Origin: Bacteroidales bacterium UBA2030 | GTDB taxonomy: Bacteria; Bacteroidota; Bacteroidia; Bacteroidales; TTA-H9 | Length of the DNA stretch: 11,096 nt | NCBI GenBank assembly: GCA_002332755.1 | Contig: DDBO01000054.1 | Coordinates: 1-11,096 of the forward strand | Direction: 5' to 3' | In this document: in pieces, positions 6,099 to 11,096 of the stretch | Numbering within the stretch: position 1 is the first letter of the stretch | Layout of the letters: every line of letters begins with the position of its first letter | The notes under the pieces: generated by a model | Told to the model about the DNA's origin: nothing | The model's input: only the letters and a program-made list of their open reading frames with translations | Databases searched by the model: none | Translations under genes and position numbers: made by a program

Positions 6099-7471
6099 TG
6101 CATACCATCAAAGAATTATTCGATAAACAGAAAAAAGCTTCACAACAAGGAATTTTGCTTCCCTTGAAGCACCGCAAAGATTTACTTCGTCGGTTGCGAA
6201 ATGTATTGAGAAACAATTTGTCGCTGCTCGAAGAAGCGATTCTGAAAGATTTCGGCAAATCAGCCTTCGAGACCTATGCTACTGAGCTGGCTCTTATTTT
6301 TGAAGAAATTCGAATAAACCTTGAGAATTTAGAGGACTGGGCAGCAGTGCGAAAAGTACCTCATGGATTGGCTCACTTTCCGGGTAGAAGTAGGATTTAT
6401 CCTGAGCCTTTCGGCAATGTACTCATAATTGGGGCATGGAATTATCCTTACCAGCTTAGCCTGGCACCTGCAGTTCCTGCGCTGGCTGCAGGTAATTGCG
6501 TTATAGTAAAACCGTCGGAACTTGCCCCTCATACCTCAGCGGCCATGGCTCGTATCATTAATGAGCATTTTTCGCCTGAGGTTTTTCATGTGGTGGAGGG
6601 TGCAATAGAAGAAACCCAATATTTACTTAGCTTGCCTTTCGATAAAATCTTTTTTACAGGTTCAACCCGTGTGGGAAAGATTGTAATGAAGGCAGCAGCA
6701 GAAAACCTTATCCCTGTAACTCTAGAATTAGGGGGCAAAAGTCCTTGTATAGTTTTGCCTGGTGCCAACCTTTCCATGGCTGCAAAACGAATTACCTGGG
6801 GTAAATTTTTAAATGCTGGTCAAACTTGTATTGCGCCGGACTACCTGTTGATACATACTCGCATTAAGGATGAATTTCTGCAAAAGATGGTCTTTCAGAT
6901 TGAAAAGCTTCTTGGCCCAGATCCTGTCAACAGTGAATCTTATGTCAAAATAATCAATGAAAGGAATTTTAATCGTTTGCTTTCGCTCATTGATCCCTCA
7001 AAAATTTACTATGGGGGCAAGACGAATGCTGCAGAGCGCTATATTGAGCCTACCCTTCTCACAGATATAAACTGGGATGACCCAATTATGCAGGATGAAA
7101 TATTCGGTCCCCTTTTGCCGGTTATCGAGTTTGAAGATATTCATGATGTTATTTCAAAATTGCAAACCTTACCCCGACCACTTGCCCTTTATTTGTTTAC
7201 CGCTTCCCGTAAACAGCAAAAAGAAGTAATTAATAAACTAAAATTCGGTGGAGGCTGCATAAACGATACGATTATGCATATAGCAAATCCGTACTTACCT
7301 TTTGGTGGAATCGGTCCCAGCGGTATGGGGGCTTATCACGGGGAAGAAGGTTTCCGTACCTTTACTCACTATAAAAGTGTTATGCATAAGGGTACTTGGT
7401 TCGAGCCTCCGGTGAAATATCCACCTTATTCTAAACTAAAGCTGCGTTTGATTAAGCTACTGATGGGTTGA
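6098..7471 (+). CDS. Aldehyde dehydrogenase, class 3-like (fatty/aryl aldehyde type)
   Basis: NAD(P)-dependent oxidation of an aldehyde to its acid. The 457-residue length and lack of the longer N-terminal region of ALDH1/2 fit the ALDH3 type. Visible active-site elements are GAWNYP with oxyanion Asn115, cofactor-binding Lys138 in VKPSE, FTGST (186-190), general base Glu210 in LELGGKSP, nucleophile Cys244 in NAGQTCIAPDY, and EIFGP (334-338). All key residues are intact. The short basic C-terminal tail might associate with membrane, as in long-chain fatty aldehyde dehydrogenases, but no clear transmembrane helix is seen. The ATG overlaps the SDR stop by one base, and an unusual GGGAG Shine-Dalgarno-like site lies at 6084-6088. 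The stop lies within the 3' end of the convergent rlmN gene. The substrate is unknown. Confidence 0.93.
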   Translation: MHTIKELFDKQKKASQQGILLPLKHRKDLLRRLRNVLRNNLSLLEEAILKDFGKSAFETYATELALIFEEIRINLENLEDWAAVRKVPHGLAHFPGRSRIYPEPFGNVLIIGAWNYPYQLSLAPAVPALAAGNCVIVKPSELAPHTSAAMARIINEHFSPEVFHVVEGAIEETQYLLSLPFDKIFFTGSTRVGKIVMKAAAENLIPVTLELGGKSPCIVLPGANLSMAAKRITWGKFLNAGQTCIAPDYLLIHTRIKDEFLQKMVFQIEKLLGPDPVNSESYVKIINERNFNRLLSLIDPSKIYYGGKTNAAERYIEPTLLTDINWDDPIMQDEIFGPLLPVIEFEDIHDVISKLQTLPRPLALYLFTASRKQQKEVINKLKFGGGCINDTIMHIANPYLPFGGIGPSGMGAYHGEEGFRTFTHYKSVMHKGTWFEPPVKYPPYSKLKLRLIKLLMG

Positions 7472-8491
7472 TGCACTGCGGCCAGCCATCATTCCACAGG
7501 CTGCAGAAATATCGTAACCTCTCGATTTTCGTATAGTAACGCGCAGCCCATACTTGTTTAATTCCTGTCTGAAAGTTTCTGCATCTTTCAGCGACGTAGT
7601 TTTATAAGGTTTTCCGGGAATGTAATTATAGGGAATTAGGTTGACATGAGCAGGTAAATGGCTGATCAGGGAACCGAGGGCAGCTGCATGTTCCTTACTG
7701 TCGTTATAACCATTTATGAGCAAATACTCGAACGAAAGTCTGCGTTTGCGCTTAAACTCTACTTTTTCTAAAACCGCAATTATGTCTTTAATGGGATAGC
7801 GTCTTTCAGCAGGTATAATTTCAGCCCTTTGATCAGGGAAAGGACTGTGAAGACTAATGGCAATGTTACACGTAAGCTCTTGACCTAATCTTTCTAAGGT
7901 AGGTAATACCCCAACTGTGCTCACGGTAATATAGCGCGCTGCCAGTGAAAAACCCCAATGTGCTGTCAGTATTTCTATTACATGGCTCAGAATATCATAA
8001 TTATCGAGGGGTTCGCCCATACCCATAAACACAACGTGAGTAATAGGTTTATCAATGGCTAAAAGCTGAGAAAGTATTTCAAAAGCACTCAATTGCGCTT
8101 GAAACCCAAGAGATCCGGTCATACAAAATTTGCACCCAAACTTGCATCCTGATTGGGTAGAAAGACATATTGTCTGTCTGTTTTGGTCGGGTATCCAGGC
8201 GGTTTCGAAAGGGTAACCTTCGGTAGTTCTGAACAGCCATTTTTCCGTTCCATCAGATGATTTTTCATGAAATAGGGGTTGCAGCAAATCTGTAGAATAG
8301 ACCTCCTTCAGCAATTGGCGGAGCTTTTTGGGATAACAATCAATTGCGTCAATATCAGCGTTTTTGTGTCGATAGTAATGCAGCAGAATACGCGCAGGAT
8401 CGTATGAATCAAACCCTGCCAATTCAAAGGTTTTGGCAATATCCCGGATATTTGCCCCGGCCAAAGGAATTTTTGAATCAGGAATTTTCAT
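7457..8491 (-). CDS. rlmN: 23S rRNA (A2503-C2)/tRNA (A37-C2) methyltransferase RlmN, RlmN/Cfr family
   Basis: Radical SAM methyltransferase that methylates C2 of A2503 in 23S rRNA and of A37 in some tRNAs. From the ATG at 8491 it has 344 residues. The 4Fe-4S cluster cysteines are Cys116, Cys120 and Cys123 (GCKFGCKFC). The resolving cysteine seven residues before is Cys109, and the methyl-carrying cysteine is Cys332 in AACG. GMGEPLDN (157-164), SLHSP and NLIPYN also fit. It is somewhat divergent: GFQAQLSAFEIL replaces the usual GFxxNLTxxEI, and AACGMMAG replaces the common AACGQL. A second family member or Cfr-like variant is therefore possible, though RlmN is most likely. An in-frame TTG at 8500 would add three residues. 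The 3' end overlaps the aldehyde dehydrogenase gene by 15 bp. Confidence 0.88.
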   Translation of the reverse strand: MKIPDSKIPLAGANIRDIAKTFELAGFDSYDPARILLHYYRHKNADIDAIDCYPKKLRQLLKEVYSTDLLQPLFHEKSSDGTEKWLFRTTEGYPFETAWIPDQNRQTICLSTQSGCKFGCKFCMTGSLGFQAQLSAFEILSQLLAIDKPITHVVFMGMGEPLDNYDILSHVIEILTAHWGFSLAARYITVSTVGVLPTLERLGQELTCNIAISLHSPFPDQRAEIIPAERRYPIKDIIAVLEKVEFKRKRRLSFEYLLINGYNDSKEHAAALGSLISHLPAHVNLIPYNYIPGKPYKTTSLKDAETFRQELNKYGLRVTIRKSRGYDISAACGMMAGRSASTHQ

Positions 8492-8540
8492 GAAAAACAA
8501 GCTGCAAAATTAAGCATAAGGAAATTTGCTGCATTATATC

Positions 8541-8548
8541 TATTTTTG
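8541..8548 (+). promoter_or_regulatory. Possible -7 box for the secreted hydrolase gene
   Basis: TATTTTTG matches TAnnTTTG and lies 27 nt before the ATG at 8576, giving a sensible short leader. No good TTTG lies 18-21 nt upstream: the nearest, at 8525-8528, is too close. The call is therefore tentative. The region is the 84-bp divergent gap shared with rlmN. Confidence 0.35.
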
Positions 8549-8575
8549 AAGAGCTAATCACCCAAAGATGCTACC

Positions 8576-9646
8576 ATGAATAGATGTTTGTTGATAGTAC
8601 TATCCCTGTTTATTGTTTTTTCGTTATATGGCCAAAAACCTAATGTTGATCAAACAAGCCTTAACAAAAAATTTGAAGACCTGGATCACGAAATGGATGT
8701 ACTGAAGAAGCAGATAGATGACATATTGTGGTTTGAAAGAGTGGGGGAGGTAGCCTGGATAGATAAAGTTTACATTACCGGACCTCCCAAAGCCAGGATT
8801 GAAAATCCTGATGCCACAGGAGCCCGTAATCCGTTGAAATTTTACAGCTACATATTCATTCCTCGCTGGATCGATTTGAAGGGGAAATATCCCTTAATTG
8901 TTCTTCCGCATGGAGGGGTGCATGCAGATTTTACTACCTACCATACCCACATCATTAGAGAGCTTATGGCACAGGGTTACATAGTAGTAGCTCCCGAGTA
9001 CCGCGGGTCTACAGGGTATGGCAGGTCATTTTATGAAAGTATTGACTATGGCGGACTGGAGATTGAAGATTGCCATGCGGCGAGAAACTATATGGTCGAA
9101 AATTATCCATTTGTGGATGGCACACGCACTGGCATAATGGGTTGGAGTCATGGAGGTTTGATTGCATTAATGGCCGCATTTGAGCATCCCGATGATTATG
9201 CTGTAATTTTTGCCGGAGTTCCCGTGAGCGATCTCATTGCCCGTATGGGTTATCATGGACCCTCATACGAAGCCCTGTTTTCCGCCGATTACCATATTGG
9301 ACAGACCGTAGCTGAAAATACCGAAGAGTACCGCCGCCGCTCACCCGCGTGGAATGCTCATAAACTGAAAACTCCCTTATTGATTCATACGAATACCAAC
9401 GACGATGACGTAAATGTGCTTGAGGTTGAACATTTAATTAAAAGCCTGAAGGCTGAGGGTAAAAAGTTCGATTATGAAATATTTAAGGATGTAGAGGGAG
9501 GTCATTCCTTCGATCGTATTGACACCCGAAAGGCCCGGGAAATTAGGCTAAAGATTTACCGTTTTCTGGATCAATATTTAAAACCTCCTATGGTTTTGAA
9601 GACATTAGACGATATCAACCGGGCAGCTTATTGGCCTCGCGGATGA
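8576..9646 (+). CDS. Secreted S9-family (prolyl oligopeptidase-like) serine hydrolase
   Basis: Alpha/beta hydrolase of the peptidase S9 type, likely exported. Residues 1-19 form a signal peptide (hydrophobic core 5-18, cleavage near YG-Q). The charged segment 29-50 has hydrophobic residues at 29, 33, 36, 40, 43, 47 and 50, a clear coiled-coil heptad. The catalytic domain shows oxyanion motif HGG (112-114), the S9 signature APEYRGSTGYG (139-149), nucleophile Ser191 in GWSHGG, Asp277 in the NDDDV loop and His310 in EGGHSF. At 356 residues it lacks the beta-propeller that restricts substrate size in classical prolyl oligopeptidases and DPP-IV. It may therefore act as a peptidase on open substrates or as an esterase; the substrate is unknown. 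It stands alone, divergent from rlmN, with tRNA-His downstream. Confidence 0.88.
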   Translation: MNRCLLIVLSLFIVFSLYGQKPNVDQTSLNKKFEDLDHEMDVLKKQIDDILWFERVGEVAWIDKVYITGPPKARIENPDATGARNPLKFYSYIFIPRWIDLKGKYPLIVLPHGGVHADFTTYHTHIIRELMAQGYIVVAPEYRGSTGYGRSFYESIDYGGLEIEDCHAARNYMVENYPFVDGTRTGIMGWSHGGLIALMAAFEHPDDYAVIFAGVPVSDLIARMGYHGPSYEALFSADYHIGQTVAENTEEYRRRSPAWNAHKLKTPLLIHTNTNDDDVNVLEVEHLIKSLKAEGKKFDYEIFKDVEGGHSFDRIDTRKAREIRLKIYRFLDQYLKPPMVLKTLDDINRAAYWPRG

Positions 9647-9683
9647 TTTTTGCCAGCTTTATCGACTTAAATTGAACCTGATT

Positions 9684-9713
9684 TTTGAGAATTCTAAAAA
9701 GTTTCTATCTTTG
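9684..9713 (+). promoter_or_regulatory. Bacteroidota-type promoter for tRNA-His
   Basis: A TTTG -33 box (9684-9687) and a TATCTTTG -7 box (9706-9713, matching TAnnTTTG) are 18 nt apart, followed by CACCCC. This downstream motif also follows the tig promoter. The tRNA begins 14 nt after the -7 box, so only a very short 5' leader is expected. Confidence 0.8.
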
Positions 9714-9727
9714 CACCCCGAAATATG

Positions 9728-9800
9728 GCGGACGTAGTTCAGCGGTTAGAGCATCGGATTGTGGTTCCGAAAGTCGTGGGTTCGAATCCCATCGTCCGCC
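9728..9800 (+). tRNA. tRNA-His (anticodon GTG)
   Basis: A 73-nt cloverleaf. Acceptor stem GCGGACG pairs with CGTCCGC, the anticodon arm is TCGGA-TTGTGGT-TCCGA with GTG at 34-36, and the T arm is GTGGG-TTCGAAT-CCCAT. The discriminator is C73 (9800) and the base just before the acceptor stem (9727) is G. These give the extra G-1:C73 pair that is the identity mark of histidine tRNAs. CCA is not encoded, since CTCAG follows. It has its own promoter upstream and a terminator directly downstream, so it appears to be a single-gene transcription unit. Confidence 0.97.
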
Positions 9801-9806
9801 CTCAGC

Positions 9807-9840
9807 AAAACCGGTTCATTGTTGAATCCGGTTTTTTTTT
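9807..9840 (+). terminator. Rho-independent terminator after tRNA-His
   Basis: AAAACCGG (9807-9814) pairs with CCGGTTTT (9828-9835). The stem continues with TTCA/TGAA around a bulged T and a four-base loop. It is followed by an unbroken T-run to 9840. It begins seven bases after the tRNA 3' end and is the strongest terminator in the window. Confidence 0.93.
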
Positions 9841-10179
9841 CTTTTGGGGGGGAGGTTGGGTTTATAACTCCTGTTGTCTACTTTACCCCTTTTTATTATC
9901 AATCTTCATCACTTAAGTCCGGGAAGGATAAATTCGTTTAAACTTTTTGCATGATTTCTTTGTTTAACGACTTTCAGCTGTTAAGCAATCTGTGATGTTA
10001 GATAAAGCAAGGAGAGACGCACATTTTTCAAAAAAGAACCAAATCTTTCCATTTATTAACAAATGCCTGTTGATAATTTTTTTAATTGGTTGTTTTTCAG
10101 TTTATTTGTGAAATCGGTCTATTTTTTGAAATCAATGAATCATTCTGAAAAAGGATTCGTAAAACAATAAAAATTCGCC
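9841..10179. other. Gene-free stretch between tRNA-His terminator and outer-membrane protein gene
   Basis: I find no convincing gene, RNA fold or repeat here. It opens with a G-rich patch (9846-9859) just after the terminator U-tract and is otherwise AT-rich. TA-N3-TTTG at 10120-10128 is one base too wide for the -7 consensus and has no well-placed -33 box, so I do not call it a promoter. The long leader before the downstream ATG could hold regulatory sequence that I cannot recognise. Confidence 0.6.
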
Positions 10180-11096
10180 ATGAAGAAGAAGCAATTTCAA
10201 TTAAGTATTTTGATGATGGGATTTTTATTCATGACGGGTGTTGCCAGGTCACAAAGTAACGACAGTCTTTCAAGCCCTCTGCTGCGCAATTGGAGAATAG
10301 ATATACATGCCGGTTCATTGTTTTATTATGGAGACGTTGTTGTGATAAAAGGTGCGCAATACCCCATACCTTATCCAAGAGATTGGCGGCTGGGATATGG
10401 CCTCACTGTGACCAACCAAATTACCCCGAATTGGGGGGTTAGAGGCAGGCTAATAAATGGCAAATATGCCGGCCGTAGAGACATGGGAAGTACGTATTAT
10501 TCCATGGAAGCTAAATTATTAGAAACCAGCATTCAAACCACTTATGATTTGAGTTCCTTTATCAGAAATGCAACCGAAGAATACGATTACAGAATATATG
10601 GTATAGCTGGACTAGGCTTGATGAACTATCGTGCGGATTTGTATGATTATAGAAATAATCTGTACATCAGGTCCGAGGGGAATGGTAATGGCAGCGGAAT
10701 AAATGGAAGAACATTACAAGGGGATATATCCTTGGGAGTTGGCATGGATATTAATCTGGCTGATAATCTGAAACTGTCTCTCGAAAGTACATATATGGGC
10801 ACTGGTTCCGATAAACTTGATGCTTTTGTAGGCTCTACGAATAAAAATGATGTCCTGCAATATACTTCCATAGGGGTAGGTTATAATTTTGATATTAAGA
10901 AATATCGCTCAGGTAAGAAAACCTCCAGCAATGAGGCTTCCACCTCCTGGAAAGCCCGAAAAATGACCGAGACTGCTGCCAAAACTCAGAAGGCAGAAAA
11001 AGAAACCCAACAGACTGAAGCCAAAGAGAAAAAAGGGAGCATCGTTTCGGAAAAGGTTAACGAGGGGAGTAGTGCAATCGATGCTATTTGTTGGGC
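10180..11096 (+). CDS. Outer-membrane beta-barrel protein, 3' end outside the window
   Basis: An open frame of 305 codons from the ATG at 10180 to the window edge, without a stop. Residues 1-24 form a signal peptide (MKKK start, hydrophobic 8-21, cleavage near ARS-Q). Residues about 36-240 alternate polar and hydrophobic/aromatic residues with Gly and Tyr turns. Examples are WRIDIHAGSLFYYGDV, YRIYGIAGLGLMNY and LQYTSIGVGYNFDI, typical of OmpA/OMP_b-brl type barrels with about eight strands. YNFDIKK near 241 looks like the last strand. After this (246-300) comes a Lys/Glu/Thr-rich, Ala-containing, probably disordered segment, which suggests a linker to a further domain, perhaps periplasmic or peptidoglycan-binding, outside the window. 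Function is not assignable; porin-like or envelope-anchoring roles are possible. The frame shares no operon partner here. Confidence 0.85.
   Translation, partial: MKKKQFQLSILMMGFLFMTGVARSQSNDSLSSPLLRNWRIDIHAGSLFYYGDVVVIKGAQYPIPYPRDWRLGYGLTVTNQITPNWGVRGRLINGKYAGRRDMGSTYYSMEAKLLETSIQTTYDLSSFIRNATEEYDYRIYGIAGLGLMNYRADLYDYRNNLYIRSEGNGNGSGINGRTLQGDISLGVGMDINLADNLKLSLESTYMGTGSDKLDAFVGSTNKNDVLQYTSIGVGYNFDIKKYRSGKKTSSNEASTSWKARKMTETAAKTQKAEKETQQTEAKEKKGSIVSEKVNEGSSAIDAICW

Noticed and set aside
8505..8512. TAATTTTG (minus strand) as the rlmN promoter
   Set aside because: It matches the -7 consensus but has no -33 partner at proper spacing and would leave a leader of under ten bases before the ATG at 8491.
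9725..9941. Two plus-strand frames of about 60 codons
   Set aside because: Both read through tRNA-His and its terminator; the peptide is just translated tRNA and a T-run.

Overview
This window looks like chromosomal DNA of a Bacteroidota bacterium, probably of the Bacteroidales/Marinilabiliales type. The evidence is the AT-leaning, Shine-Dalgarno-poor gene starts, the promoters of the TTTG / TAnnTTTG class before both tRNA genes and the trigger factor gene, and the Bacteroidota-like ClpX, ClpP and outer-membrane proteins. The placement rests on sequence style and remembered family features, not on a database search. Most of the window is housekeeping and ordinary; I see no phage, insertion sequence, CRISPR array, toxin-antitoxin pair or defence island.

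Left part, minus strand (4845 down to 1): a tRNA-Leu(TAG) is followed by a small helical protein of unknown function and an intrinsic terminator. Then a new promoter starts the protein quality-control operon tig-clpP-clpX: trigger factor, ClpP protease subunit and ClpX unfoldase. The last gene, a seven-helix TrhA/hemolysin III-type membrane protein, begins one base after the clpX stop. A long inverted repeat lies between clpP and clpX. A heptanucleotide tandem array of 21 units begins almost at the stop codon of the membrane protein gene and runs off the left edge.

Middle part, plus strand (4997-7471): yidD, a short-chain dehydrogenase and a class 3-like aldehyde dehydrogenase are packed with overlaps of 20 nt and 1 nt. 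The two oxidoreductases look like a coupled alcohol to aldehyde to acid oxidation pair. Their natural substrate cannot be read from sequence. The aldehyde dehydrogenase gene overlaps tail-to-tail with rlmN on the minus strand by 15 bp.

Right part (7457-11096): rlmN (23S rRNA/tRNA A2 methyltransferase) is divergent from a secreted, propeller-less S9-family serine hydrolase with an N-terminal coiled coil. Then comes tRNA-His with its own promoter and a strong terminator, a gene-free stretch of about 340 bp, and the first 305 codons of an outer-membrane beta-barrel protein that runs off the right edge.

The most unusual structures are non-coding: the heptamer array and the clpP-clpX inverted repeat.
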